Made by a program: the position numbers and the translations under genes
Shown: piece by piece, positions 44,502-52,705 of the stretch
How the letters are laid out: the number at the start of each line of letters is the position of its first letter
How positions within the stretch are numbered: position 1 is the first letter of the stretch
Source: Actinobacillus succinogenes 130Z
GTDB taxonomy: Bacteria > Pseudomonadota > Gammaproteobacteria > Enterobacterales > Pasteurellaceae
Length of the DNA stretch: 64,000 nucleotides
Reading direction: 5' to 3'
Assembly: GCF_000017245.1 (NCBI RefSeq)
Contig: NC_009655.1
Location: 1,550,001 to 1,614,000, forward strand
The notes under the pieces: model-generated
Seen by the model: the letters and a program-made list of their open reading frames with translations, nothing else
Database searches by the model: none
What the model was told of the DNA's origin: nothing

Positions 44502-45719
44502 TTATTCATATCGAAGCGCTTCCGCAGGTTCGACTTTACTCGCTCGATATGCCGGATAAATCGTTGATAACAACGCCGATCCCAAAGAAAATACGACGAT
44601 AACGGCAACCTGTGTCACGCTGATTTGGGTTGGCAAAAATACGCCCGTCGGATTGATAAAATTTAAAATCGTGTCCAGATTAAAAGTAATGATTACGCCT
44701 AATACGGCGCCGATCATCGTTCCGACCGTTCCCACCAGCAACCCTTGCAAGATAAAAATCCGGCGCACTTGACGTTTGGTTAGCCCTTGAGTTTGCAAAA
44801 TGGCAATTTCGCCCTGTTTATCCACCACCATAAGACTGAGCGATGTAACGATATTCGATACAGCAACGATAATAATCAGACTAATCAATAACCCCATCAT
44901 ATTTTTTTCCATTCGCACCGCTTGGAAAAATTCACCTTTTTGACTTCGCCAATCACTGATATTCCATTGCTCTTCAGGAAAAATCCGAGGAAGCTCGGTA
45001 ATTTGGAACGGATCTTTTAAAAACAATCGCATGCCTTGCACTTCTTGCGGTTTGATACGCATCAAACGTCCTATATCAGCGATATTGGCGAAACTTTCAT
45101 AACCGGAAACCTCATTTCCTGAAAAATAAACATCGCTCACTGTAAACAAACGCTGCGCCGGCACACGTCCGAACGGGGTATATTGACTGTTTTCGGTTAA
45201 CATTAACCGTACTTTATCGCCTATTTTGACGTGCAGTTTTTCAGCCAGCTGCGAACCGATAATCAGCTTAAATTCACCTTCCGGTAACAGACTGTCAAAC
45301 TGTGTTTTATCTAAATATGTCAGCAATTTATCATCCGTCGGGTTTTGCACGCCGATCACTTGTCCGGCACTGACGCCGTTAACCGTTTGATAAATCGCAT
45401 TAGTAGTGTTAATCAGCGCAACATCCTGAAGAATGCCTGGATTGGCGGACAAATATACCTGACGTATTTTATTTTGATTTTCCTGACGCGGAATGCGTAC
45501 ATCATCTTTCGGCATGACAATAGCATGCGGAATATCCGACAACACCTGTTTTTTCTGGTACTGTTCCAAACCGTTCATCACCGAAAGCACAATAATCAGC
45601 GCCATTACGCCCAACATAATACCGGCACTGGCTAAATTCGTGACCAATCGTCCGAAACGATCCGCACTTTTCGCCCGCCAATAACGTAACGCGATAAAAA
45701 GAGAAATACCCAAATTCAT
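44502..45719 (-). CDS. lolC: Lipoprotein-releasing ABC permease LolC
   Basis: Permease subunit of LolCDE that contacts the periplasmic carrier LolA. The first helix and loop read ALRYWRAKSADRFGRLVTNL then IMLGVMALIIVLSVMNGLEQ. The periplasmic domain covers about residues 50-255. Three C-terminal helices follow, with SLMVVDKQGEIAILQTQGLT as coupling loop. The 405 residues match the family (399 in E. coli). The start overlaps the stop of the upstream dehydrogenase gene by one base (TAATG), so the two are coupled. The downstream lolD is separated by the palindrome. Confidence 0.93.
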   Translation of the reverse strand: MNLGISLFIALRYWRAKSADRFGRLVTNLASAGIMLGVMALIIVLSVMNGLEQYQKKQVLSDIPHAIVMPKDDVRIPRQENQNKIRQVYLSANPGILQDVALINTTNAIYQTVNGVSAGQVIGVQNPTDDKLLTYLDKTQFDSLLPEGEFKLIIGSQLAEKLHVKIGDKVRLMLTENSQYTPFGRVPAQRLFTVSDVYFSGNEVSGYESFANIADIGRLMRIKPQEVQGMRLFLKDPFQITELPRIFPEEQWNISDWRSQKGEFFQAVRMEKNMMGLLISLIIIVAVSNIVTSLSLMVVDKQGEIAILQTQGLTKRQVRRIFILQGLLVGTVGTMIGAVLGVIITFNLDTILNFINPTGVFLPTQISVTQVAVIVVFSLGSALLSTIYPAYRASKVEPAEALRYE

Positions 45720-46660
45720 TATTTCCCTGTTCTTACAAACTCTTCTAAATTCGACCGCACTTTGTTGACCAATATACTAATAGCGCTGTCCGACGCCCAG
45801 GCAACATGCGGAGTAATAATTAAATTCGGTAGTTTTTTTGCCGCCGCAATCAACGGATTATCTTTTCCCGGCGGTTCTTTTGCTAACACATCCAACGCCG
45901 CACCGGCGATTTTTCCCGTTTGCAGAGCGTTTAGTAAGGCTTTCTCATCCACTAACGGACCTCGTCCGGTGTTAATCAGAAATGCACTCGGTTTAAAATG
46001 TGACAAGGTTTCTTGGTTAATTAGATTTTCAGTCTTTTCCGTTAAAGGGCAATGTAATGTGACAATGTCCGATTGCGCCAGCACATCAAAAAACGGCGTA
46101 TAACCGGTACGGCAATGCGAGGCGTTTTTGTGTTCGGCATAAAGAACCCGCATACCTAAAGCTTCGGCTAAACGTCCGACTTCGCTCCCGAGACTGCCTT
46201 TGCCGATTACACCTAAAGTTGCGCCGCGCACATCTTTTATCGGGTGATCGAAATAGCAGAATTGTCCGCTGTCCGCCCATTTGCCTTCAAGCTGATCACG
46301 ATACCACAAATGCAGACTGTGTTTTAAAGAAAAAATCAAACCTAACACGTGTTCCGGTACGGTAACGGCGGAATAACCGGCAACATTTTTTACCGTAATA
46401 CCGAGTTCTTTTGCCGCGACCAAATCAATATTGTTCATACCTGTGGCGGTTAAAGCTATCAACTTTAATTGTGGCAACCGTTGTAGTAATTCTCGCGTAA
46501 AAACCACTTTACTAGTAATAACAATATCCGCATTTTGAACGCGTTCGAAAGTCTGTTCCGCCGACGTCGTTTCATATTCCACCCATTCATGGGGAAAATC
46601 CGGACGCGGAATGGGTAAATGTTTGGGTAACGCCGTACTGTCGAGAAACACGATTTTCAT
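45719..46660 (-). CDS. D-2-hydroxyacid dehydrogenase (glycerate/hydroxypyruvate reductase-like)
   Basis: A 313-residue NAD-dependent D-isomer 2-hydroxyacid dehydrogenase. The Rossmann motif is TLGVIGKGSLGSEVGRLAEA. The family signatures LHCPLTEKTENLIN and LINTGRGPLVDEKALLNAL are present; the latter holds the catalytic Arg neighbourhood. The catalytic Glu lies in LAKEPPGKDNPL and the His in PHVAWAS. The sequence resembles glycerate dehydrogenase (HprA), but the substrate needs assay. AAGGAAAAA precedes the ATG. The gene joins the kdsA side of the operon to lolC. Both flanking spacers carry uptake signals. Confidence 0.88.
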   Translation of the reverse strand: MKIVFLDSTALPKHLPIPRPDFPHEWVEYETTSAEQTFERVQNADIVITSKVVFTRELLQRLPQLKLIALTATGMNNIDLVAAKELGITVKNVAGYSAVTVPEHVLGLIFSLKHSLHLWYRDQLEGKWADSGQFCYFDHPIKDVRGATLGVIGKGSLGSEVGRLAEALGMRVLYAEHKNASHCRTGYTPFFDVLAQSDIVTLHCPLTEKTENLINQETLSHFKPSAFLINTGRGPLVDEKALLNALQTGKIAGAALDVLAKEPPGKDNPLIAAAKKLPNLIITPHVAWASDSAISILVNKVRSNLEEFVRTGK

Positions 46661-46805
46661 AATTTTTCCTTATAAAATATAAAAGTGCGGTCACACAAGC
46701 GAAGTTTTTTGACCGTTATCTTTGACAACGGACCCGAAAGGAACAAACAATCGCCGATAAACGACTAAAAGTAAAAAACAAAGAAAATTTTGACCGCACT
46801 TTCGA

Positions 46806-47660
46806 TTATTTAGAGGTATCCAATTCCGGGAAAGATTTCACTAATTCATCAATAGCTTTCATTTGAACGACAAAGCCTTCCAGGGCCGACAGCGGCAATG
46901 CGGACGGACCGTCGCATTTAGCGTTGTTCGGATCCGGGTGCGCTTCCAGAAATAAGCCGGCGATACCCACCGCCATGCCTGCCCGCGCCAATTCCGTTAC
47001 TTGCTCGCGGCGACCGCCGGAGGCGGCGCCGAACGGGTCGCGACACTGCAATGAATGAGTTACGTCAAAAATCACCGGACAACCTTTTGACGCTTTTTTC
47101 ATCACGCCGAAACCTAACATATCCACAACCAGATTGTCATAACCGAAATTGGTACCGCGATCACACAAAATTACTTTATCGTTACCGCATTCTTCGATTT
47201 TTTCCACGATATTGCCCATTTGTCCCGGACTTAGAAACTGCGGTTTTTTCACATTGATAACGGCACCGGTTCGCGCCATCGCTTCCACTAAATCCGTCTG
47301 ACGGGCTAAAAATGCCGGTAACTGGATCACGTCCACGACTTCGGCAACAGGATTACATTGATAAATTTCATGTACATCGGCGATCACTTTCACGCCGAAA
47401 GTCTTTTTCAATTCCTGAAAAATTTTCAATCCTTCCTCCATTCCGGGACCGCGGTAAGAATGAATGGAAGAACGGTTTGCTTTGTCAAAGGAAGCTTTAA
47501 ATACGTAAGGTACGCCAAGTTTATCGGTCACTTCCACATATTTTTCACATACCTGCATTGCCATATCGCGACTTTCCAATACGTTCATACCGCCGAATAA
47601 TACAAACGGTTTGTGGTTTGCTACATCAATATTACCGATTTTTACAGTTTTATTTGTCAT
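46806..47660 (-). CDS. kdsA: 3-deoxy-8-phosphooctulonate (KDO-8-P) synthase
   Basis: Condenses arabinose-5-phosphate and PEP to KDO-8-phosphate for lipid A core synthesis. Visible family motifs are FVLFGGMNVLESRDMAMQVC, KASFDKANRSSIHSYRGPGM, QLPAFLARQTDLVEAMA, ILCDRGTNFGYDNLVVDM and DVTHSLQCRD. The 284 residues match the standard length. It has a good ribosome binding site (AAGGAAAACAT). The gene follows sirB1 by 38 bases in the prfA-prmC-sirB1-kdsA order known from other gammaproteobacteria. Confidence 0.97.
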   Translation of the reverse strand: MTNKTVKIGNIDVANHKPFVLFGGMNVLESRDMAMQVCEKYVEVTDKLGVPYVFKASFDKANRSSIHSYRGPGMEEGLKIFQELKKTFGVKVIADVHEIYQCNPVAEVVDVIQLPAFLARQTDLVEAMARTGAVINVKKPQFLSPGQMGNIVEKIEECGNDKVILCDRGTNFGYDNLVVDMLGFGVMKKASKGCPVIFDVTHSLQCRDPFGAASGGRREQVTELARAGMAVGIAGLFLEAHPDPNNAKCDGPSALPLSALEGFVVQMKAIDELVKSFPELDTSK

Positions 47661-47698
47661 ATGTTTTCCTTAGATAAGAGGTGAAATCATCATCCGGA

Positions 47699-48514
47699 TT
47701 AATTTAATAACTCATTGCTGATTTCTTTTTTCATTTCAGGCAACTGCGCCATTAACAGATAAGCAGTCGGATCATCAGGGCAATGATCTACAAAATACTG
47801 TAAATCGTCTACGGCGGCATGATAGGCGCCCATTTGCGCCAGCACTAAGCCGCGATCCCGACGTTCATAAGGATCTTCGGATTTATTCGCTACTTTTCGC
47901 CAATATAACCGACTTTCAATATACTTCAGCGCCGCAGCATTCAATTCTTCACGGATTAAGGTGCTTTTCGCCAACTGAGCGAAACGTTCCGTTAATTCTT
48001 GCGGTTCGGCAATGGCCAAATCTTCCGCCGTTAACATGGCACCAAAGCCGAAAGCGCCTTGATACAGTTTTTGTAAATCGTCCCGGCTGATATATTTGCC
48101 GTCCCAGGGATTAATAAACGCCGTATCACCTTCTACGTCCGCCCGCAAAATCAATTGAGTAGGAAACAGGACCGGGTAAATCGGTAGATCCAGTTTTTCC
48201 GCCAGGTACAGTAAAATACAGCCCAAACTGACGGGCATACCCTGCTTGGAACGCAGCACATAACTGAGATATAAATTTTCCGCTCGGAAATAGGTTTCGC
48301 GATCACAATAAAATCCCCAATCTCCGTACATTAATTGCAATAATTGATGAATTTTATTTTTTATTTCCCCCTCAGCGGGAATCGCTCTACGCGCTTTACG
48401 CACCAGTCCCCCCATCATGGTTCGGACGGTATGCAAATCTTCGCCTTCGTCTTCCGTTGTGATTAAATAAAAACTTTCCATTTCACGATATAACGCGGTT
48501 TTATCGTATTTCAT
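47699..48514 (-). CDS. sirB1: SirB1 family protein (transglutaminase-like with TPR)
   Basis: A 271-residue cytoplasmic protein. The N-terminal half holds the SirB1 transglutaminase-like core (NLYLSYVLRSKQGMPVSLGC, GCILLYLAEKLDLPIYPVLF, FINPWDGKYISRDDLQKL). The last 70 residues form TPR-like helices (DRGLVLAQMGAYHAAVDDLQYFVDHCPDDPTAYLLMAQ). The biochemical role is unknown. I prefer ATG 48514 with GGAG upstream; the GTG three bases earlier overlaps that site. It sits 10 bases after prmC, so it is translated from the prfA operon. Confidence 0.88.
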   Translation of the reverse strand: MKYDKTALYREMESFYLITTEDEGEDLHTVRTMMGGLVRKARRAIPAEGEIKNKIHQLLQLMYGDWGFYCDRETYFRAENLYLSYVLRSKQGMPVSLGCILLYLAEKLDLPIYPVLFPTQLILRADVEGDTAFINPWDGKYISRDDLQKLYQGAFGFGAMLTAEDLAIAEPQELTERFAQLAKSTLIREELNAAALKYIESRLYWRKVANKSEDPYERRDRGLVLAQMGAYHAAVDDLQYFVDHCPDDPTAYLLMAQLPEMKKEISNELLN

Positions 48515-48524
48515 CACTCTCCGT

Positions 48525-49385
48525 TTATCTTAATTTAGCTAAAGTTACCCGTTCATTGTCGCCATAATCTTTTACCGTTGCAACCTTTTCCCATAAATTC
48601 TCGTCAAAAAACGACCGCACTTTTTCACCTTGCCGCCAACCGTGTTCGAGCAATAACCAACCTTGCGGATTTAAGTAACGCGGGGTCTGTTCGATAATAT
48701 GACGTAAATCCGCATAGCCTTGTTCTTCGGCAATCAAGGCGGATAAAGGTTCAAAACGTACATCGCCTTGCGTTAAATGAGCGTCATCCGCATCGATATA
48801 AGGCGGATTACTCACAACCAAATCGAATGTCTCATGTATATTGTTAAACCATGAACTCCGGCGAAATTCCACATCATCCAACTGATTACGCTCTGCATTG
48901 CGTTGTGCCAACACTACGGCTTCCGGCATTAAATCTACGCCTAAAACCCAATATTTTTGACCGCGCTTTTTCAGTTCTTTGGCCAAAGAAAGGGCAATCG
49001 CTCCCGTGCCCGTGCCTAAATCCAAAACCGACACGCCGTCTTTTAACGGAATGCGCTCTAATGCCCGTTCCACCAAAATTTCCGTGTCCGGGCGGGGAAT
49101 CAACGTATGCGGCGATACTTTTAAGCTTAGCGTCCAGAATTCCGTTTCGCCCAAAATATAGGCGACGGGTTCGCCTGTGGCCCGACGGTTTAAAAGTGCG
49201 GTCAGATTTTGTAATGTTTTTTCATCTAGCACCGTATCGGAAAACGCTATAATTTGCGATTTCGTTTTTTGCGTAACCGATTGCAATAACAAATTCGCAT
49301 CGAACTTAGCGTTGAGGTAGGGATCGTTTTTAAGGTTTTGCGATAAAAATCGGCTTGCATAAGCAAGCCAGTCGGCATAATTCAT
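48525..49385 (-). CDS. prmC: Peptide chain release factor glutamine methyltransferase PrmC
   Basis: SAM-dependent enzyme that methylates the GGQ glutamine of release factors RF1 and RF2. The SAM-binding site is VSVLDLGTGTGAIALSLAKE and the catalytic motif is VVSNPPYIDADD. The N-terminal helical domain binds the release factor. I chose ATG 49385 (MNYADWLAYASRF), which matches the E. coli start and lies 4 bases after the RDD gene stop, so it is translationally coupled. The TTG at 49409 lies inside the RDD gene. The enzyme's substrate RF1 is encoded two genes upstream. Confidence 0.95.
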   Translation of the reverse strand: MNYADWLAYASRFLSQNLKNDPYLNAKFDANLLLQSVTQKTKSQIIAFSDTVLDEKTLQNLTALLNRRATGEPVAYILGETEFWTLSLKVSPHTLIPRPDTEILVERALERIPLKDGVSVLDLGTGTGAIALSLAKELKKRGQKYWVLGVDLMPEAVVLAQRNAERNQLDDVEFRRSSWFNNIHETFDLVVSNPPYIDADDAHLTQGDVRFEPLSALIAEEQGYADLRHIIEQTPRYLNPQGWLLLEHGWRQGEKVRSFFDENLWEKVATVKDYGDNERVTLAKLR

Positions 49386-49389
49386 ACGG

Positions 49390-49851
49390 CTAATTGAGTT
49401 TAACGACAACAGTAGAAAACATTAAATCGATAAGCGAGCGGCGTTCTTTGTTAATAAACGCGCAAGCGGCACTGAAAATGGTAATGGAAAACACGCCGAA
49501 TACGCATTCGATACATTCGCGAAAAATGTAACGATCCAATGATAAAGGCCGGTGGGTTACATAATCGATAACCTTAAGGTCAAGCAGTCGCTTACCGAGA
49601 GTTTGCTGATAATTTTTCATATACCAAATCTGCAAAGCAAAATAACCGACGGAAGCAACTATCAGTAAAATACCGGTCGGTTCAATGGAACCGATGCCGG
49701 TAAATACCGCTAAAATTACGCTGTTAATCAAGGATGCAATCCAGCGTTTGAACCGACCGGCTAACGGAATATTACCGTTTGCGGTAGTTGAATTTGCCGT
49801 GAAGGTGGCATCCTGTTGGGAATGACTTAATTTGTCTAACTCAAATGACAT
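49390..49851 (-). CDS. RDD family membrane protein
   Basis: A 153-residue protein with an RDD domain: the start of the domain reads LAGRFKRWIASLINSVILAV with the Arg-Trp-Ile signature, and the end is RRSLIDLMFSTVVVKLN. Hydrophobic segments lie at about 35-55, 60-77 and 115-140 (from the chosen start). The function is unknown; RDD proteins are linked to ion transport or modulation of membrane complexes. I prefer ATG 49851 (MSFELDKLSHSQQ, with GAGAG upstream), although 49896 (168 residues) remains possible. It stands between prfA and prmC, where E. coli has no gene. Confidence 0.8.
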   Translation of the reverse strand: MSFELDKLSHSQQDATFTANSTTANGNIPLAGRFKRWIASLINSVILAVFTGIGSIEPTGILLIVASVGYFALQIWYMKNYQQTLGKRLLDLKVIDYVTHRPLSLDRYIFRECIECVFGVFSITIFSAACAFINKERRSLIDLMFSTVVVKLN

Positions 49852-49913
49852 AAAACTCTCGACATTAAGATTTGGCGAGACGTCGTTTAAGTTCATCTCG
49901 CAATGACACCGGA

Positions 49914-50996
49914 TTAATTGCTTTCCGACAACGCCGCCAGCTGATCCGCCTGATATTCGGTGATAATCGGTTGAATTAATTCGTCGATTTTGCCGTTCAT
50001 CACTTCATCCAAACGATAAACCGTTAAATTAATACGGTGATCGGTCACACGACCTTGCGGGTAGTTGTAGGTACGGATTTTGTCGGAACGATCGCCCGAA
50101 CCCAGTAGATTACGACGGGTATCCGCCTGTTCCCGGGCTTGTTTTTCCTGTTCTGCCTGCGCAATACGCGAAGCTAATACTGACATAGCCTTAGCTTTGT
50201 TTTTATGCTGCGAACGTTCGTCCTGACATTCCACCACAATACCGGTCGGAATATGAGTAATGCGTACGGCGGAATCCGTGGTGTTAACGTGCTGACCGCC
50301 GGCACCGGATGAACGGTAAGTGTCGATACGCAAATCCGTCGGATTAATTTCCGGTAATTCCGTTTCCGGTAATTCAGGCATTACCGCCACGGTGCAAGCA
50401 GAAGTGTGAATACGCCCCTGACTTTCCGTCTTCGGCACGCGCTGTACGCGATGACCGCCGGATTCGAATTTCAGCTGTCCGTATACGCCTTCGCCAATCA
50501 CCTTCACAATAATTTCTTTATATCCGCCCTGCTCGCTTTCATTTGCGCTCAAAGTTTCAATGCGCCAGCGTTTGCTTTCGGCATAACGACTGTACATACG
50601 GAATAAATCGCCGGCAAAAATCCCCGCTTCATCCCCGCCCGTACCGGCACGGATTTCTAAATAGGCATTGTATTCGTCATGGGGGTCTTTCGGTAATAAC
50701 AAAATTTGCAGTTGTTGTTCGAGCTGTTCGATTTCCGCTTTATTTTGTTCGATTTCTTCCTGCGCCATGTCTTTCATGTCGGGGTCATTAAGCAGCAGTT
50801 GTGCATCCTCAATATCCTGATTCAGTTTTTTCCAACGGGTAAAAGCGCCGACCACTTCTTCAAGTTGAGCATATTCTTTGGAATAAGTCCGGAATTTATC
50901 CTGATCGTTAATCACCGACGCATCGCCCAATAACGCCTGTAATTCCTCATGACGTTCCGCAAGGCTGTCTAATTTGCTGATAATACTGTCTTTCAT
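49914..50996 (-). CDS. prfA: Peptide chain release factor 1
   Basis: Decodes UAA and UAG and triggers peptide release. The GGQ motif is in DTYRSSGAGGQHVNTTDSAV and the codon-reading PxT-type region is in VQRVPKTESQGRIHTSACTV. I chose ATG 50996 (MKDSIISKLDSLAERH): it matches the E. coli start MKPSIVAKLEALHERH and gives 360 residues, the E. coli length. The ORF from 51038 has 14 extra residues with no counterpart. It heads the operon that continues through kdsA; hemA, its usual partner, is not present upstream. Confidence 0.96.
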   Translation of the reverse strand: MKDSIISKLDSLAERHEELQALLGDASVINDQDKFRTYSKEYAQLEEVVGAFTRWKKLNQDIEDAQLLLNDPDMKDMAQEEIEQNKAEIEQLEQQLQILLLPKDPHDEYNAYLEIRAGTGGDEAGIFAGDLFRMYSRYAESKRWRIETLSANESEQGGYKEIIVKVIGEGVYGQLKFESGGHRVQRVPKTESQGRIHTSACTVAVMPELPETELPEINPTDLRIDTYRSSGAGGQHVNTTDSAVRITHIPTGIVVECQDERSQHKNKAKAMSVLASRIAQAEQEKQAREQADTRRNLLGSGDRSDKIRTYNYPQGRVTDHRINLTVYRLDEVMNGKIDELIQPIITEYQADQLAALSESN

Positions 50997-51125
50997 TATT
51001 ATTTTTTCGTTTCCGTAAGCAATAAAAAATCGTCGCATTCTAGCATAAAAATCACGATAAATGCATTGATTTTCCTTGAGAACTACTTTAGATTATCGCC
51101 AAAATTTTCCACACAGGATTCAATT

Positions 51126-51593
51126 ATGAAAATTATCGTTATGCGCCATGGTGAAGCGGAGATGCTGGCGCCTTCCGACAAAGAACGGCATTTGACCCAT
51201 TTCGGTAAAACCAGTTCATTCCAGCAAAGCCAATGGTTAAAAACATGGTTAAATTCCACCGCACTTGATAAGGTGATTGTCAGTCCTTACCTGCGTGCAC
51301 TGGAAACCTTTGAGCAAACCAATGCGGCTTTCGGCCAGCGCTTAACGGACTGTGCCGAAACCTGGGACGCCGTCACACCTTACGGCAGCACGAATTTAAT
51401 TCGTAATTACTTGGAAACCATCGTTGACGATCAGGAAAACGCTAATGTTTTATTGATTTCCCACTTACCCTTAGTCGGCGAAATCGTTGCGGAATTTTGC
51501 GGTCGTAATACCGTCAGTTTTCGCCCCGCAACCATTGCCTGTATAGACTGGGACGGCGAAACGGGTAAAATCATCGAAATCAAATCGCCTTAA
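51126..51593 (+). CDS. sixA: Phosphohistidine phosphatase SixA
   Basis: Small histidine-phosphatase-superfamily enzyme that dephosphorylates phosphohistidine, for example on ArcB or the nitrogen-PTS proteins. The RHG motif is MKIIVMRHGEAEM (catalytic His8) and the second His is in LLISHLPLVGEI. The start ATG 51126 has AGGA at 51115-51118 and begins at the conserved MKIIVMRHGEA. The reading frame could extend to 51066, but that adds 20 residues not seen in the family. The resulting 155 residues match the family. It is convergent with dhaM and shares its terminator. Confidence 0.93.
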   Translation: MKIIVMRHGEAEMLAPSDKERHLTHFGKTSSFQQSQWLKTWLNSTALDKVIVSPYLRALETFEQTNAAFGQRLTDCAETWDAVTPYGSTNLIRNYLETIVDDQENANVLLISHLPLVGEIVAEFCGRNTVSFRPATIACIDWDGETGKIIEIKSP

Positions 51594-51610
51594 CCCCAAA
51601 TACGCGATGA

Positions 51611-51650
51611 CAAAAAAGAACGGCATGCTAACCGTTCTTTTTTGTTTTTA
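51611..51650. terminator. Bidirectional terminator between sixA and dhaM
   Basis: A perfect 13-bp stem, CAAAAAAGAACGG (51611-51623) with CCGTTCTTTTTTG (51632-51644), and an eight-base loop. A and T runs stand on both sides of the stem, so it should work in both directions between the convergent genes. Confidence 0.85.
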
Positions 51651-51661
51651 CTCCGGACTTA

Positions 51662-52072
51662 TTACTTATCCGATTGCTGTCGTTTTAATTCTGCCGCCGC
51701 ATTAGCTTCCTCCAGCACAGTTTGTAAGTTATCGCCGGCGGCGGCTGAAACGGCAGCGGCAAAAGCGCCTTCAACCAACGGTGCATAACTGATAACAACA
51801 TGTTGTGCTATTTCCGGTTCCAACAAATCCATGGCGGTTTCAGTGCTGAGAATCGCACTGCCGAGATCCACGAATACCGCCACGCCGTCAGAGGAATAAA
51901 CTCGTTCAATTGCCGACATAATGCTCACCGCATCCGTGCCGATAGGATTATCAGCATCATCAATGCCCGCCGCCACGGCGATTTTACAACCGTCCTGTGT
52001 CATTTGCCGCAATATGTCCGCCAATCCTTCACCTAATTTCGCGCTGTGTGAAACCAAAACTAAACCGACCAT
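51662..52072 (-). CDS. dhaM: Dihydroxyacetone kinase phosphotransfer subunit DhaM (EIIA domain only)
   Basis: Phosphate carrier that recharges ADP on DhaL from the PTS. The active histidine is His9 in VGLVLVSHSAKLGEG, in the EIIA-mannose fold. The final start is ATG 52072 (GGAG 10 bases upstream), giving 136 residues. E. coli DhaM has HPr- and EI-like domains after the EIIA domain; here there is only the EIIA part, as in some Gram-positive systems, so phosphate must come from free HPr of the general PTS. The gene starts 4 bases after dhaL. Confidence 0.92.
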   Translation of the reverse strand: MVGLVLVSHSAKLGEGLADILRQMTQDGCKIAVAAGIDDADNPIGTDAVSIMSAIERVYSSDGVAVFVDLGSAILSTETAMDLLEPEIAQHVVISYAPLVEGAFAAAVSAAAGDNLQTVLEEANAAAELKRQQSDK

Positions 52073-52076
52073 CTTA

Positions 52077-52703
52077 TTATGCTCCTTGTACTGCATTCGC
52101 CAATGCTTTGATAATCAGCATACTGGATGTCGCCCCAGGATCCGCATGACCGACACTACGTTCGCCCAAATAACTCGCCCGGCCTTTCTTCGCTACTAAC
52201 GGAATAGTAGCGGCAACAGATTCTTCCGCTTTTTTGACCGCCCTTTCAAACAATTTAACTTCAGGTTCAGTTTGATTCGCTTCTAATTCGGCAATCACCG
52301 GCAACCAAACGTCACACATGGTTTTATCACCTAATTCCGCGCGTCCCCGGCTAATAATGCCGGTCACCCCGTTTGTTAACACAGCAATCAATTCTTCTGC
52401 GGAAATTTCTTCTTTTCCGACCGCACTTTGTGCGCCTTTGATGAAAAAAGTGCCGTATAACGGACCACTGGCCCCGCCCACCTGGGAAAGTAACGTCATG
52501 CCTACCGTTTTCAAAATGGTGCCGATGTCTTTATCTGCAACAGTAGCCATTTTTTCAACGGCTTTAGTGAACCCGCGTTGCATATTTAATCCGTGATCGC
52601 CGTCGCCGATTTCCGTATCAAGCTGCGTCAGATAATCCCGGTGTTCGTTCATTGCCTGCTGACAATTTGTCAGCCATTGTAGAATTTGTGCCTTGCCGAT
52701 CAT
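52077..52703 (-). CDS. dhaL: Dihydroxyacetone kinase ADP-binding subunit DhaL
   Basis: Holds the ADP/ATP that transfers phosphate to dihydroxyacetone bound on DhaK. The metal and nucleotide-binding motif is DTEIGDGDHGLNMQRGF, and the helical barrel continues with SQVGGASGPLYGTFF and YLGERSVGHADPGATSSMLI. I chose ATG 52703 (MIGKAQILQWLTNC), preceded by GGGGAG; the earlier frame start lacks family similarity. The 208 residues match E. coli DhaL (210). Two bases separate it from dhaK. Confidence 0.95.
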   Translation of the reverse strand: MIGKAQILQWLTNCQQAMNEHRDYLTQLDTEIGDGDHGLNMQRGFTKAVEKMATVADKDIGTILKTVGMTLLSQVGGASGPLYGTFFIKGAQSAVGKEEISAEELIAVLTNGVTGIISRGRAELGDKTMCDVWLPVIAELEANQTEPEVKLFERAVKKAEESVAATIPLVAKKGRASYLGERSVGHADPGATSSMLIIKALANAVQGA

Positions 52704-52705
52704 GT

